A DNA stretch of 64,000 nt from Ruminococcus sp. (GTDB lineage Bacteria > Bacillota > Clostridia > Oscillospirales > Ruminococcaceae): contig JAFTQW010000001.1 of assembly GCA_017462565.1 (NCBI GenBank), positions 1 to 64,000 on the forward strand. Reading direction: 5' to 3'. The notes beneath the pieces are model-generated. The model did no database searches. It was not told where the DNA came from and saw nothing but the letters and a program-made list of their open reading frames with translations. The first letter of the stretch is position 1, and every line of letters starts with the position of its first letter. Positions 25,552 through 36,141 of this stretch are shown one piece after another. Both the position numbers and the translations under genes were made by a program.

Positions 25552-28218
25552 TTAATCCTCACGATATTCTTCTACGACATAAGTTTCAAAGATATCGCCT
25601 TCCTTAACGTCGCTGAACTTCTCCAGACTGATGCCGCACTCGTATCCGTCGGAAACTTCCTTAACATCGTCCTTGAATCTTTTAAGACCGGCTATCTTAT
25701 CGTCAGCAATAATGATTCCGTCACGAACGACACGAACCTGACATCCCCTTGTCGCCTTGCCGCTGAGAACGTAGCTTCCCGCAACCATGCCGACGTTCGA
25801 GATCTTGTAAACCTGACGAACCTCAACTCTTCCAAGCTCAACGTCTCTGAACTTAGGAGCGAGCATTCCCTTCATAGCCGTAGAGATCTCCTCGATAGCG
25901 TCGTAAATTATTCTGTAAAGACGTATATCAACGCCGTCTCTTTCAGCATTTTCAGCAGCAACGGGATCAGGTCTTACGTTGAATCCGACAATAATAGCGT
26001 TTGAAGCGCTTGCGAGCATAACGTCGCTTTCCTTAACGGCTCCGACTGCTCCGTGAATAACTCTTACTCTTACTTCGTTGTTTGAAAGCTTTTCAAGCGA
26101 CTGCTTAACAGCCTCAACAGAACCCTGTACGTCGGCTTTTACGATAATAGGAAGTTCTTTTATCTCGCCCTCTGCGATCTGACTGAAGAGATTATCGAGA
26201 GTAACCTTTCTGTAAGCGTTGAACTGCTCCTGCTTAGCCTCGTGCTTTCTCTTTTCAACAAGCTCTCTTGCGAGTCTTTCATCCTCAACGGCATTGAAGA
26301 TATCTCCTGCGCTCGGTACGTCTGCAAGACCTGTTATCTCAACAGGAACAGAAGGACCTGCGGACTTAACTGTTCTTCCCTTATCGTTTGTCATAACACG
26401 AACTCTTCCGACGGATGTTCCCGCAATAAGCACATCGCCCTGTTTAAGAGTACCGTTCTGAACGAGAAGCGTTGCAATAGGACCTCTTCCCTTATCGAGA
26501 CGAGCCTCGATGACCGTACCCTTTGCAAGACGCTCCGGATTCGCTTTAAGTTCCTTGACCTCGGCAACGAGCAGAACGTTTTCGAGAAGCTCGTCAATGC
26601 CCTCGCCCGTTTTAGCGGAAACGGGAACGCAGATAACATCGCCGCCCCAATCCTCGCATACAAGATCATATTTAGTAAGCTCTTCCTTGATTCGATCGGG
26701 ATTTGCGCCCTCTTTATCCATTTTATTGATAGCGACTATAATTGAAACTCCGGCAGCCTTGGCATGGTTGATAGACTCAACAGTCTGCGGCATGATACCG
26801 TCGTCTGCGGCAACAACAAGGATAGCGATATCGGTGATGTTAGCACCTCTTGCTCGCATTGATGTAAACGCTTCGTGTCCGGGAGTATCGAGGAAAGTAA
26901 TGTCCTGACCGTCGATATTTACCTGATATGCACCGATATGCTGAGTAATTCCGCCGGCTTCACCTGCGGCAACATGAGCGTTTCTGATGCGGTCGAGAAT
27001 AGAAGTCTTACCGTGGTCAACGTGTCCCATAACTACAACTACAGGACATCTTGGTTCAAGGTTTGTATCGTCATCGTCGCTGTCGTCGATAAGACGCTCT
27101 TCAATGGTGACGATAACTTCCTTTTCGACCTTTGCTCCAAGCTCTTCTGCAACGAGAGAAGCCGTATCGAAGTCGATCTCCTGATTGATAGAAGCCATAA
27201 TTCCAAGTCCCATAAGCTTCTTTATAACGTCAGTAGCAGTAACTTTGAGACGTGAAGCAAGCTCTCCTACGGTTATCTCATCGGGGATAAGAACCTTGAG
27301 CTGCTGCTTTCTTGCACGTTCAAGTTCAAGGCGCTTGAGCTTTTCAGCTTCTGTTTCCTTTTTGGAATACTGCTGACGGTTTCTCTGAGCGGATTTCTGA
27401 TTGATCTTCTGCTTCTTAGAAGAATAATTATCGTTCTTGTGCTTATTTACAGGAGCGATCTGTTCATATCGCTCGTTATACTTATCGAGATCTACATAGC
27501 TTCCTCTTGTATCGACGGTTCTGCGCTGAGTAGAAGTCTGAGCCGTTTCAGAGCTGAATCCGGAATTGAACTTAGTACGCTCTCCTCTTTCCTGAGCCTT
27601 GGCCTGCGGCTTATCTTTCCTGTCGTTCTTTTTATTTTTAGGCTGAGCTGTATTCTGCTGCTGTTTTGCAGGCTCTGCCTTTACAGGTTCGGTTTTAACG
27701 GGTTCCGCCTTTTTCACGTCGGGCTTAGCTGCCTGATTTCCGGTATTCTGCTGCTTATTATTATTCTCTTTACGGTTAGCCAAATTCTGCTCTTCTTTCT
27801 TTTCATTTATTGCGGGAGCTTCATTTTTAGCCGGCTGCTGTTTTTTAACGGCCTGCTCCGGAGCGCTGTTTTTTTCGGGCTTTTTATCAGGACTTTTCTG
27901 AGCTTCCTGCTTTGCGCCTGTCTTTTTCTCAGCCGGTTTCTTTTTCGGAGCTTTTGCCTGTGCCGGCTTATTTTCCTTTTCCGCAGCCTCTGTTTTCTTT
28001 TCAGGCTTAGGATCGTTCTTGGAAGCGAAATATCCGTCGAACGAGCTTACTTCGTTTGACTTTGTATAATGCTCGAGAAGAAGATTCATTTCCTCTTCCG
28101 TAAGCGCAGAGCCTGCCTTTTTCTTTGTATCGCCCTTATCAGCGAAGTAATTGATGATTTCCTGCGAGGTAACGCTGAGATCTTTAGCAGCGTCGCTTAA
28201 CTTTATCTTTTTTGCCAT
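25552..28218 (-). CDS. infB: Translation initiation factor IF-2
   Basis: An 888-aa IF-2, the GTPase that delivers initiator tRNA to the 30S subunit. An N-terminal IF2_N domain is followed by a long Lys/Gln/Pro-rich linker (about 65-290) and a second IF2_N ([15 protein letters not shown]). The G domain has [11 protein letters not shown] (G1), DTPGHEAF (G3) and NKMDK (G4), followed by domains II to IV. The upstream frame is open for six more codons, but GGAGG overlaps that putative start and lies 10-11 nt before the ATG at 28218, which is used here. Confidence 0.97.
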   Translation of the reverse strand: MAKKIKLSDAAKDLSVTSQEIINYFADKGDTKKKAGSALTEEEMNLLLEHYTKSNEVSSFDGYFASKNDPKPEKKTEAAEKENKPAQAKAPKKKPAEKKTGAKQEAQKSPDKKPEKNSAPEQAVKKQQPAKNEAPAINEKKEEQNLANRKENNNKQQNTGNQAAKPDVKKAEPVKTEPVKAEPAKQQQNTAQPKNKKNDRKDKPQAKAQERGERTKFNSGFSSETAQTSTQRRTVDTRGSYVDLDKYNERYEQIAPVNKHKNDNYSSKKQKINQKSAQRNRQQYSKKETEAEKLKRLELERARKQQLKVLIPDEITVGELASRLKVTATDVIKKLMGLGIMASINQEIDFDTASLVAEELGAKVEKEVIVTIEERLIDDSDDDDTNLEPRCPVVVVMGHVDHGKTSILDRIRNAHVAAGEAGGITQHIGAYQVNIDGQDITFLDTPGHEAFTSMRARGANITDIAILVVAADDGIMPQTVESINHAKAAGVSIIVAINKMDKEGANPDRIKEELTKYDLVCEDWGGDVICVPVSAKTGEGIDELLENVLLVAEVKELKANPERLAKGTVIEARLDKGRGPIATLLVQNGTLKQGDVLIAGTSVGRVRVMTNDKGRTVKSAGPSVPVEITGLADVPSAGDIFNAVEDERLARELVEKRKHEAKQEQFNAYRKVTLDNLFSQIAEGEIKELPIIVKADVQGSVEAVKQSLEKLSNNEVRVRVIHGAVGAVKESDVMLASASNAIIVGFNVRPDPVAAENAERDGVDIRLYRIIYDAIEEISTAMKGMLAPKFRDVELGRVEVRQVYKISNVGMVAGSYVLSGKATRGCQVRVVRDGIIIADDKIAGLKRFKDDVKEVSDGYECGISLEKFSDVKEGDIFETYVVEEYRED

Positions 28219-28289
28219 AGGCTGTAATACCTCCATCTGTTTCTGCCGTATACACCGGCAATATTATTCAGAACTTATATATCAACACA

Positions 28290-28604
28290 TTAACCTGTGA
28301 TTATTTTTTCAAATCCTCCTGCAAACCCACTGTCGCAGACTGCGATAACAGCAGTGCTTTTACCGCAAAGCGTTCTGATCTCTTCCTTTGAAAGCTCCGA
28401 GCCAAGAAGCGGAACATTATATTTATCACAGAAAAAAGCAGTTTCCTTAACGGTTTTTTCCGAAGCGTCCGACGCTGTTATAACGCATTTTGCAGTATTG
28501 CTTTTAACGGCTTCAACGGCGCTGTCGAATCCCTTAACGTCTTTTCCGGCTTTAAAGCAAATTGTAAGCAGATCAGCCGTTCTGCGTTTCTTTTCCGAGC
28601 TCAT
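28290..28604 (-). CDS. ylxQ: L7Ae/L30e-family RNA-binding protein YlxQ
   Basis: A 104-aa L7Ae-like kink-turn RNA-binding protein. Motifs: RTADLLTICFKAGKDVKGFD at the N terminus, then KCVITASDASEKT and NVPLLGSELSKEEIRTLCGK, which match the L7Ae core. It overlaps ylxR by 32 nt in a different frame, and lies between nusA-ylxR and infB, the normal order in Firmicutes. Confidence 0.92.
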   Translation of the reverse strand: MSSEKKRRTADLLTICFKAGKDVKGFDSAVEAVKSNTAKCVITASDASEKTVKETAFFCDKYNVPLLGSELSKEEIRTLCGKSTAVIAVCDSGFAGGFEKIITG

Positions 28605-28851
28605 CCGCCATCACCTCGTAAACGCTTTCTTCTATTTTACATGAGAATGATTTTTCAAATCGTCTGCCTTTTCTTGCCTTTTCAAAGCACTCGGTATTCC
28701 GGCAGATATAAGCTCCTCTTCCGGATTTTTTTCCCGTAAAATCGAGACTTATCTCGCCCTCGGGAGATTTCACCGCACGGATAAGTTCTTTTTTCGGCTT
28801 CATTTCATTGCATCCAAGGCACATTCTCATAGGAATTTTTTTCGGTTTCAT
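28573..28851 (-). CDS. ylxR: YlxR (RnpM-like) nucleic-acid-binding protein
   Basis: A 92-aa DUF448/YlxR protein. The signature RMCLGCNEMKPKKELIRAVK (residues 8-27) and GRGAYICRNTECFEKARK (about 43-60) are clear. YlxR-family proteins bind RNA and have been linked to RNase P in Bacillus. It is directly downstream of nusA with 3 nt between them. Confidence 0.95.
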   Translation of the reverse strand: MKPKKIPMRMCLGCNEMKPKKELIRAVKSPEGEISLDFTGKKSGRGAYICRNTECFEKARKGRRFEKSFSCKIEESVYEVMADELGKETQNG

Positions 28852-28854
28852 AAA

Positions 28855-30114
28855 TTATTCCTCTTGTTCAGATTTTTCCTCTTCTGTTACGGAAACTGTC
28901 TCCTCTTCGGAAGATACTTCCTCTTCCGGAATTTCAGCAGCGGTTTCTGTCGTTTCAGATACCGTATCTTCGATCGAAGTCTCTTCATCGGCAGTTTCTT
29001 CAGGAACGATCTCTCTCTCCGGGAGCTTGAAATCCGGACTAAGCTCCGGAGCTTCTTCATTGGTGATAGTATCAAACTGCGGCTTTATGTCTATCTTAAA
29101 ACCTGTGAGCTTAGCGGCAAGCTTAGCGTTCTGTCCCTTGTTTCCGATAGCCAGTGAGAGCTGATTGTTCGGAACGATAACAGTGCAGGTTTTTTCTTCG
29201 GGTGAAGTGATGACCGTTTTCAGAACTTCTGCCGGAGCAAGAGCCTTTGCGATAAACTCCTCGGGCACTTCGCTCCATGGGATAATATCTATCTTTTCAC
29301 CGTTAAGCTCGTTTACCACAGCCGATATTCTTGAACGCTTTGCGCCGATGCAGGCTCCTACAGCGTCAACGTTTGCGTCCTTGGACCAAACGGCAATTTT
29401 TGTTCTCGAACCTGCTTCACGGGAAATTGACTTGACTTCAACAGTTCCGTCATAAATTTCGGGAACTTCAAGCTCAAAAATTCTCTTAACGAGGTCTTTG
29501 TGAGTTCTGGAAATTTTCACGATAGGCTTCTTGGTTTTTCCGACGATACCTGTTATATAAACCTTGATAGATTTTCCCTCTTCAAAGGTTTCGCCTGGGA
29601 TCTGCTCGTTTCTGAAAAGATAAAGCTCCGTACCCTGATAATCGACGGTAACAGTACCTCTTCCCGGCTCTATCTGAGAAACCTTAACCGTAATGCACTC
29701 ATGCTCTTTCGACTCAAAACGGCTGAGCATCTGTTCACGGTTTATTTCTCTCAGATCGCCCTTGATAGACTGTTTTGCGGAAAGAGCAGCCATTCTTCCG
29801 AGCTTTGAAATATCGATCTCTTTAAGGATAGTTCCGCCTACATAAGCATTCGGATCGATAGTTTTTGCAACTTCGATATTAACCTCGTTTTCGTCGATAG
29901 GATAATCGTCGATAACCTCCTGAACGATATACATTTCAAATTTTTTTGTTGCCGGGTCTATCTCAACTCTTATGTTTTCCTCGCTGTGGGGATAAGCCTT
30001 TCTTGCCGCTTTAAGCATTGCTGACTTTACCTTTTCAATAAGAAGCTCCGTTTCAACGCTGTTTTCCTCGCCGAGAGATTCAAGAGCCTTGAAAAAGTCG
30101 TTATTCTTGTTCAT
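28855..30114 (-). CDS. nusA: Transcription termination/antitermination factor NusA
   Basis: A 419-aa NusA, which binds RNA polymerase and nascent RNA to control pausing and termination. The N-terminal RNAP-binding domain (1-125), S1 domain (about 135-200, ISRTHKDLVKRIFELEVPEI just after) and two KH domains (AVGACIGAKRSRI and LAIGNKGQNAKLAAKLTG) are intact. The C-terminal about 70 residues are a highly acidic Glu/Thr/Ser tail instead of the AR repeats of enterobacteria. It lies in the rimP operon. Confidence 0.97.
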   Translation of the reverse strand: MNKNNDFFKALESLGEENSVETELLIEKVKSAMLKAARKAYPHSEENIRVEIDPATKKFEMYIVQEVIDDYPIDENEVNIEVAKTIDPNAYVGGTILKEIDISKLGRMAALSAKQSIKGDLREINREQMLSRFESKEHECITVKVSQIEPGRGTVTVDYQGTELYLFRNEQIPGETFEEGKSIKVYITGIVGKTKKPIVKISRTHKDLVKRIFELEVPEIYDGTVEVKSISREAGSRTKIAVWSKDANVDAVGACIGAKRSRISAVVNELNGEKIDIIPWSEVPEEFIAKALAPAEVLKTVITSPEEKTCTVIVPNNQLSLAIGNKGQNAKLAAKLTGFKIDIKPQFDTITNEEAPELSPDFKLPEREIVPEETADEETSIEDTVSETTETAAEIPEEEVSSEEETVSVTEEEKSEQEE

Positions 30115-30143
30115 TTCTGTTAATTCCTCCGATATTTTTTGTT

Positions 30144-30620
30144 TTATTCAAATTCCATATAAAGCTTTACAAAAGCAATATCTGAAAGGGGATAAATTTT
30201 TTCTTCTCCGCTGTCGTCAACAACGGAAACGCCGTCTTTTCCCGCATCCTGCAAAACGGCAGTGATCTCTTTTTCGCCGTCCACGCTTCTTATAAAGCGT
30301 ATGCGAACCTTATCTCCTCTGCAAATCTCAAAATGATCTTCCTTTAAAAGCTCTCTTTCAAGACCAGCCGAGCCGACCTCAAGCACATAGCTCTGAGCTA
30401 TGGGGTCTGTTTCATCCAGTATTTTATTGATAGGAGCGGTTGCTCTTTCGCAGTCGTCAATACTGATTCCCTCATCCTGATCGATAAATATTCTCAGATA
30501 CCACATTGCGCCTTCTTTTTCATAGCAGACATCCCAGAGATAATATCCAAGCTCATCGGTAACAGGTCTGATAAGATCGTATATTTTCTGTTCAGTTGCG
30601 CCGAATTTTTTAAACTTCAT
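30144..30620 (-). CDS. rimP: Ribosome maturation factor RimP
   Basis: A 158-aa RimP required for 30S subunit maturation. Diagnostic segments: LGYYLWDVCYEKEGAMWYLR (about 25-44), IFIDQDEGISIDDCERAT (about 46-63), and YVLEVGSAGLERELLKEDHF. It is the first gene of the operon running to ribF. A hairpin about 55-80 nt upstream may be a leader attenuator. Confidence 0.96.
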   Translation of the reverse strand: MKFKKFGATEQKIYDLIRPVTDELGYYLWDVCYEKEGAMWYLRIFIDQDEGISIDDCERATAPINKILDETDPIAQSYVLEVGSAGLERELLKEDHFEICRGDKVRIRFIRSVDGEKEITAVLQDAGKDGVSVVDDSGEEKIYPLSDIAFVKLYMEFE

Positions 30621-30673
30621 AAATCCTGATCATTCTCCTTTCTATTGATGTATCAATAGTCCATATACAAACG

Positions 30674-30698
30674 AAAGACCGGAATGCTCCGGTCTTTT
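30674..30698 (-). promoter_or_regulatory. Hairpin upstream of rimP, possible leader attenuator
   Basis: AAAGACCGGA-ATGC-TCCGGTCTTT forms a 10-bp perfect stem. On the minus strand it is followed by CGTTTG rather than a long T tract. It sits upstream of the first gene of the operon and no plus-strand gene precedes it, so a role in the rimP leader is plausible. Leader terminators before rimP are known in other Firmicutes. Confidence 0.5.
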
Positions 30699-30810
30699 GC
30701 TTAAACTATCATCATTTAGTATTATAACACCGTTTTACATAAAAATCAAGTCTTTTTTGAAATTTTTCCATATTATTCAATAAATTCATATTTAAAGAGG
30801 TATAATGCTA

Positions 30811-30839
30811 TTGAAATTCACGGAAAATCATGGTATAAT
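30811..30839 (+). promoter_or_regulatory. Promoter of the PHP-pth unit
   Basis: TTGAAA (30811-30816), a 17-nt spacer and TATAAT (30834-30839), about 45 nt before the ATG. Confidence 0.8.
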
Positions 30840-30882
30840 CTGTTAAGACGAATTAAAATTTGCTTTGAAAGGAGAAAATAAA

Positions 30883-31677
30883 ATGCTTGCCAATTATCAC
30901 ACCCACACTTTCCGCTGCCGTCATGCCTATGGCGAAGACAGAGAATATGTCGAACACGCAATCGTTCATGGAATGAAAGTTCTCGGCTTTTCCGATCACT
31001 GCCCATGGGTTTTCGGAGACGGCTTTGTTTCGGGAACAAGAATGCTTCCAACACAGCTTGACGATTATTTTTCATCGCTTACAGCTCTTAAAAAGGAATA
31101 TGCATCCGATATTACTATATATATTGGTTTTGAAGCGGAATATATTCCCGAACTTATGAAAGCGCAGAACAAGCTGCTTTCGGATTATCCCGTAGACTAC
31201 ATGATACTCGGCGAGCATTTTACTGCAAGAGAGCCTTATTCAGACTATGTAGGATTTGAAACAACCGATGAAGTCTTTTTTAAAAATTATATTGATCTCG
31301 TCATTGAGGGCATGGAAACCGGAAAATATAAATATACGGCTCATCCCGACCTGTTTAATTTTGTCGGTGACAACGATGTTTATTACAAACAGTATTCAAG
31401 ACTTTGCCGCTGTTTCAAATCAAAAAATATCCCTATTGAGATAAATCTTCTCGGCTTGAACGATAATCGCCACTATCCGTCTGATAAATTCCTGAAAATA
31501 GCCGGAGAAATCGGCTGCTCTGCAATAATCGGCTGCGACGCACATACTCCGGACGTACTTTCATGCTCTGAGAAAATTGAAAAATGCTGTGAAACGGCAA
31601 AAAAATACGGTCTTGAGCTTATAGACTATCTTCCGGGGCTTGAACCTGAAATTAATTGCAAAGGAGAACTTTTATGA
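30883..31677 (+). CDS. PHP-domain histidinol-phosphatase-like protein
   Basis: A 264-aa PHP-domain phosphatase (HisJ/HisK type). Metal ligands in order: NYHTHTFRCRHA (residues 4-15), GFSDHCP (about 39), YIGFEAEY (about 86), GEHFTA (about 113), TAHPDLFNF (about 157) and GCDAHTP (about 220). The ATG at 30883 is preceded by AGGAG. No other his genes are near, so either orphan HisJ or another phosphoester hydrolase is possible. Its stop overlaps the pth start (ATGA), giving translational coupling. Confidence 0.88.
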   Translation: MLANYHTHTFRCRHAYGEDREYVEHAIVHGMKVLGFSDHCPWVFGDGFVSGTRMLPTQLDDYFSSLTALKKEYASDITIYIGFEAEYIPELMKAQNKLLSDYPVDYMILGEHFTAREPYSDYVGFETTDEVFFKNYIDLVIEGMETGKYKYTAHPDLFNFVGDNDVYYKQYSRLCRCFKSKNIPIEINLLGLNDNRHYPSDKFLKIAGEIGCSAIIGCDAHTPDVLSCSEKIEKCCETAKKYGLELIDYLPGLEPEINCKGELL

Positions 31678-32300
31678 GTATTTTTGATATCTTCGACAGA
31701 ATTTCCTCCGATTCTTCCCGTACAGGAGGTAAAATAGAATATATAATAGCCGGACTCGGTAATCCGGGAATGGAATACGACAACACCCGTCATAACGCAG
31801 GCTTCAACGTACTCGATACCCTTGCTTCACAGCTCGGCGAAAATATAAACCGACTGAAATTCAAGGGCAAAACCGCCGAAGCTTCAATTGCCGGCAAACG
31901 CTGTCTGCTTCTTAAACCGACAACCTATATGAACAACAGCGGCGAATCCATAGTTCAGGCAATGGAATTCTACAAGATCGGCATCGACCATGTTATAATT
32001 GTCTGCGACGATATTTCTCTTGATACGGGAAAGCTCCGCATACGCAGAAAGGGAAGTCACGGCGGTCATAACGGTCTGCGGAGCATCTGCGAGCTTACAG
32101 GCAGCGACGATTTTCCACGTATTAAAATAGGAGTCGGCAAAAAGCCTCACCCCGATTATGACCTTGCAAAATGGGTTCTCGGCAAATTCGGCAAAGAGGA
32201 TTCTGAAAAGATGAAAAAATCCGCCGAAAATGCCTGTGAATGCATAAAACTCATGGTTCAGGAAAAAACAGACGAAGCCATGAATAAATATAATAGTTGA
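31674..32300 (+). CDS. pth: Peptidyl-tRNA hydrolase
   Basis: Pth (208 aa) recycles peptidyl-tRNAs released by stalled ribosomes. AGLGNPGMEYDNTRHNAGF (about 26-44) carries the conserved Asn and catalytic His; LKPTTYMNNSGESI, CDDISLDTGKLRIRRKGSHG and GHNGLRSI follow. A roughly 20-residue N-terminal extension (MSIFDIFDRISSDSSRTGG) precedes the usual start, but AGGAG supports the ATG at 31674. The pth-mfd order is conserved in Firmicutes. Confidence 0.96.
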   Translation: MSIFDIFDRISSDSSRTGGKIEYIIAGLGNPGMEYDNTRHNAGFNVLDTLASQLGENINRLKFKGKTAEASIAGKRCLLLKPTTYMNNSGESIVQAMEFYKIGIDHVIIVCDDISLDTGKLRIRRKGSHGGHNGLRSICELTGSDDFPRIKIGVGKKPHPDYDLAKWVLGKFGKEDSEKMKKSAENACECIKLMVQEKTDEAMNKYNS

Positions 32301-32301
32301 T

Positions 32302-32548
32302 CAAGGTATCAGTTTTACTTTTATTGAAGTTTACGAAGGGGACGCTGTCCCCTTAACCCCCTGCCAAAGGGGAGTACATCCCCTTTGGAATTCCGGTATT
32401 AATTCTCACAGATACCCATAAAGGATATCTGTGAGAATTAGGGCAGATTGCCCAAGCAACAATAACCGCTTTCAGCATAAAATCAAGAAAACAACTGTCT
32501 GCTTCATATACTCAGTAAAACAAATACTGATTTCTTAAACAATTCGAT
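32302..32548 (+). repeat. Dispersed TIR/hairpin element, copy C
   Basis: Begins immediately after the pth stop. Hairpin 1 GGGGACGCTGTCCCC; hairpin 2 CCAAAGGGGA-loop-TCCCCTTTGG; hairpin 3 at 32401-32439 with arms AATTCTCACAGATA and TATCTGTGAGAATT; then GGGC-loop-GCCC. The ends (AGGTATCAGTTTTACTTTTA on the left, CAGTAAAACAAATACTGATT on the right) are inverted repeats of each other. It fills the pth-mfd gap. Confidence 0.85.
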
Positions 32549-32567
32549 TATTTACGGAGATAATAAA

Positions 32568-35500
32568 ATGTACCTATTCAAACAACTTTTCAGCGAGCTT
32601 TCCAGCTTTAAAAGCGTCACGGAAGCTATAAATAAAAAAATCTCGCCTGTTTCCGTAACAGGTCTTTCGCACATACACAGAGCTAACCTTATTTACGCTC
32701 TTTCAGGAGACAAGATCAACCTTGTTATAACCGGTTCGGAAGCCGAGGCTAAAAAGCTCTGCGACGATATCAATATGATGTCGGGAACGGAAACAGCCGT
32801 GCTTTTTCCGTCAAAAGAACTTGTTCTCACTCCCGTAGACAGCTCCAACCACGAATATGAGCATATGCGTATCGCCGCTCTCAGCAAGGCGATGCGAAAT
32901 CAATGCGGAGTCATATGCGCAAGCATCGAAGCCATTATGCAGCCGGTAATTCCGGTCGGAGTTCTTATCGCCGCAGGAAAAGAACTTTCTGTCGGTCAGG
33001 AAATAGACCTTACCGCTTTCTGCTCGGAGCTTTCAAGAAGCGGCTATCAGCGCTGCGAAAAGGTAGAGGGAGCTTCACAGTTTTCAGTCAGAGGCTCTAT
33101 TCTCGATATTTTCCCCGTTCAGTGCGACAAGCCTGTAAGAATAGAGCTTTTCGGCGACGAGATCGACAGCATATCGGAATTTGAAATAGACTCGCAGAGA
33201 CGTACCGATTCCCTCGGCAAAATCGAAATTTCTCCGGCGAGCGAAATCCTTTACGACTGTCGGGAGCTTGCGGAAAAAATTGAAGCTCTCGGCAAAAAAG
33301 TGCGTGGAAAGCGTATGGAGCTCGTCCGTGAAAGACTGGATTCAGATATACAGCGTCTGGAAAACGGTGAAATTCTTGCTCACAGCGTTAAATATTACCC
33401 CCTTATCTACGGCGAGCCTTCGACAATTTTCGACTATATTGACGGAACCGTTCTTTTCAGCGATTTTTCCGACGTTATGGACAATTCCGCCGGAGTTGTA
33501 TCACGCTATAACGAGGATGTGAAAATTCTTATTGAGGACGGACAGCTCTGCAAAGGACTTGACGGATATATACTTGAACTTCCGGTTATTCAGAATTTAG
33601 CCGATAAGCACGTCTGTCTCTACATGAGCAGCTTTATGCAGGGCGGCGAACGCATTGATTTCCGCCGTCTTGTAAGCTTTGAAGCCATGCAGACTGCTCC
33701 ATGGAGCGGAGAAATGAAACAGCTTATCGAAGATCTTCATTCGTTCAGAGAACGCGGCTATCGTATGATACTTGCGGCGGGAAGCGAAAAAACTCTCTCT
33801 ATTATTCAAAGCGATATCGCAGAAGAAGGCATCCCATGCGATATTGCGTCCGATGAAATAAAACCGGAAAGCGGACGCGTTTGTCTTATGTCCGGAAGCT
33901 TCGGCGGTGGATTTGAATACCCCGAAAATAAAACCGTTCTCATAACTCAGGGACGTTCAATGGATTCGGCAAGGAAAAAACGCCGCAAAAAGAAAAATAA
34001 AGCCGAGGAAATACGCAGCCTTGCCGATATCACAGAGGGCGACCTCGTCGTTCACTCCGGACACGGCATCGGACGATTTGTAGGTATACGCAAGCTCGAA
34101 TTCGACGGCGTTACCAAGGACTACATCACGATTCAGTATGCCGGAACGGATAAGCTCTATATTCCCGTAACACAGCTCGATATGGTTTCAAAATATATCG
34201 GTCCGAGGGATAATTCCGGAGTAAGGCTCAACAAGCTCTCTTCAAACGAGTGGCAGAAAACGAGGAGCAACGTCAAGCGTGCTGTCAAGGATATGGCTCA
34301 TGAACTTATCGCTCTTTATGCGAAAAGAGAAAAGAGCAAGGGATTTGCATTTTTCCCAGATGATGAGCTTCAGCGTGACTTTGAAGAACGTTTTCCATAT
34401 GCCGAAACGGACGATCAGCTCCAGTCTATCGCCGAAATAAAAGCCGATATGGAGCGTCCGAGACCTATGGAAAGACTTCTTTGCGGTGACGTCGGATTTG
34501 GAAAAACCGAGGTTGCGCTTCGTGCTGCAATGAAATGCGTTATTTCAGGAAAGCAGTGCGCCATTCTTGCTCCGACAACTGTTCTTGCCTATCAGCATTA
34601 CCAGACCGCTCTCCGCCGATTCGAGCATTTTCCTGTTAACATCGAACTCCTTTCACGTTACCGCAGTCCGAAACAACAGGAAGAGATAATCAAAAAGCTC
34701 AAACAGGGACGAATTGACATCCTTATCGGAACGCATAAAATAATCCAGAAAAGCGTGGTGTTCAAGGATCTGGGTCTTGCTATCATAGACGAAGAACAGC
34801 GTTTCGGAGTTGCTCACAAGGAAAAATTCAAAGAAAATTTCAACGGAGTCGATGTTCTTATGCTTTCCGCAACGCCGATTCCGAGAACCCTTAATATGGC
34901 TATGAGCGGAATCCGTGATATGTCGGTAATTGAAGAACCGCCGCAGGACAGACATCCTGTTCAGACATACGTTATCGAATATAATGCCGGAACGATAATT
35001 CAGGCTATCGTCAGAGAACTTCGCCGAGGAGGGCAGGTCTACTATATCCATAACCGTGTGGAAACAATTCAGGCCTGTGCCGCAAGACTTCAGGAATTTC
35101 TTCCCGAAGCAAGGATAGCCTATGCTCACGGTCAGATGAGCGAGGACGAAATGTCCGACATCTGGGAGCAGCTCGTCGAACACGAAATAGACATTCTCGT
35201 CTGCACCACCATTATTGAAACGGGAGTCGACGTCCCTAACGTAAATACCCTCGTTATCGAGGATTCCGACCGTTTCGGACTCTCTCAGCTGTATCAGCTC
35301 CGTGGAAGAGTTGGACGTTCCAACCGGAGAGGCTACGCTTATTTTACATACCAGCGTGACAAAGTCCTCACGGAAATTGCAACGAAACGTCTTAACGCAA
35401 TGAAAGAATTTACTCAGTTCGGAAGCGGATTCCGCATCGCCCTGCGTGACCTCGAAATAAGAGGCGCAGGAAGCATTCTTGGCGGCAGGCAGCACGGTCA

Positions 35501-36029
35501 TATGGAAGCAGTCGGCTACGATATGTATTTACAGCTCCTTTCGGAAGCCATCGCAGAGGAAAAAGGCGAACAGCCGGAGAAGATTCCGGAATGTCTTGTG
35601 GATATCCAAATCGACGCTCATATTCCGGAAAAGTATATCTCAAGCCTTAATCAGCGTATTGACATCTACAGAAAGATAATGACCGTCAATCACGATGACG
35701 ATAAAACCGATCTCATCGACGAGCTTATCGACCGTTACGGCGAGCCTCCTAAATCCGTTATCGGACTTATCGACGTTTCACTTCTCAGGAACAAGGCGGC
35801 TCATCTCGGAATCACTGAAATATCGCAGAAAAACGGTTCCATGTATTTCTATACTGAATATATGAACACCGATCAGATAGCTGCTCTTTCAAAAACTTAT
35901 AAAGGAAAGATCACATTTAACGGTCTTGGAAAATCCTACGTTTCAGTTAAGATCTCATCAAGAATACGTCCGTTTGACATGATGAAAGAAACGGTCGAGC
36001 TTATTTACGAGCACCGGAACAAGCAATAA
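32568..36029 (+). CDS. mfd: Transcription-repair coupling factor Mfd
   Basis: A full-length Mfd (1153 aa), which removes stalled RNA polymerase and recruits UvrA. The N-terminal UvrB-homology region is at about 15-350 (SVRGSILDIFP at about 168). The RNAP-interaction domain is at about 485-550 (GDLVVHSGHGIGRFVGI). RecG-like translocase motifs are GDVGFGKTEVALRA (about 640), DEEQRFGV and SATPIPRTL. LRGRVGRSNRRGYAYF and RGAGSILGGRQHGHMEAVGY follow, with the TRCF C-terminal domain last. Confidence 0.97.
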   Translation: MYLFKQLFSELSSFKSVTEAINKKISPVSVTGLSHIHRANLIYALSGDKINLVITGSEAEAKKLCDDINMMSGTETAVLFPSKELVLTPVDSSNHEYEHMRIAALSKAMRNQCGVICASIEAIMQPVIPVGVLIAAGKELSVGQEIDLTAFCSELSRSGYQRCEKVEGASQFSVRGSILDIFPVQCDKPVRIELFGDEIDSISEFEIDSQRRTDSLGKIEISPASEILYDCRELAEKIEALGKKVRGKRMELVRERLDSDIQRLENGEILAHSVKYYPLIYGEPSTIFDYIDGTVLFSDFSDVMDNSAGVVSRYNEDVKILIEDGQLCKGLDGYILELPVIQNLADKHVCLYMSSFMQGGERIDFRRLVSFEAMQTAPWSGEMKQLIEDLHSFRERGYRMILAAGSEKTLSIIQSDIAEEGIPCDIASDEIKPESGRVCLMSGSFGGGFEYPENKTVLITQGRSMDSARKKRRKKKNKAEEIRSLADITEGDLVVHSGHGIGRFVGIRKLEFDGVTKDYITIQYAGTDKLYIPVTQLDMVSKYIGPRDNSGVRLNKLSSNEWQKTRSNVKRAVKDMAHELIALYAKREKSKGFAFFPDDELQRDFEERFPYAETDDQLQSIAEIKADMERPRPMERLLCGDVGFGKTEVALRAAMKCVISGKQCAILAPTTVLAYQHYQTALRRFEHFPVNIELLSRYRSPKQQEEIIKKLKQGRIDILIGTHKIIQKSVVFKDLGLAIIDEEQRFGVAHKEKFKENFNGVDVLMLSATPIPRTLNMAMSGIRDMSVIEEPPQDRHPVQTYVIEYNAGTIIQAIVRELRRGGQVYYIHNRVETIQACAARLQEFLPEARIAYAHGQMSEDEMSDIWEQLVEHEIDILVCTTIIETGVDVPNVNTLVIEDSDRFGLSQLYQLRGRVGRSNRRGYAYFTYQRDKVLTEIATKRLNAMKEFTQFGSGFRIALRDLEIRGAGSILGGRQHGHMEAVGYDMYLQLLSEAIAEEKGEQPEKIPECLVDIQIDAHIPEKYISSLNQRIDIYRKIMTVNHDDDKTDLIDELIDRYGEPPKSVIGLIDVSLLRNKAAHLGITEISQKNGSMYFYTEYMNTDQIAALSKTYKGKITFNGLGKSYVSVKISSRIRPFDMMKETVELIYEHRNKQ

Positions 36030-36141
36030 AAACTCTGCAAAATATGCATAAATTATACGTACACGCAATTTATAGGATAAAATGTGCGGTATGCATACAT
36101 AGAATTGTGTAAGTTTGTTTAAATTGCTAATTTACTTTATC

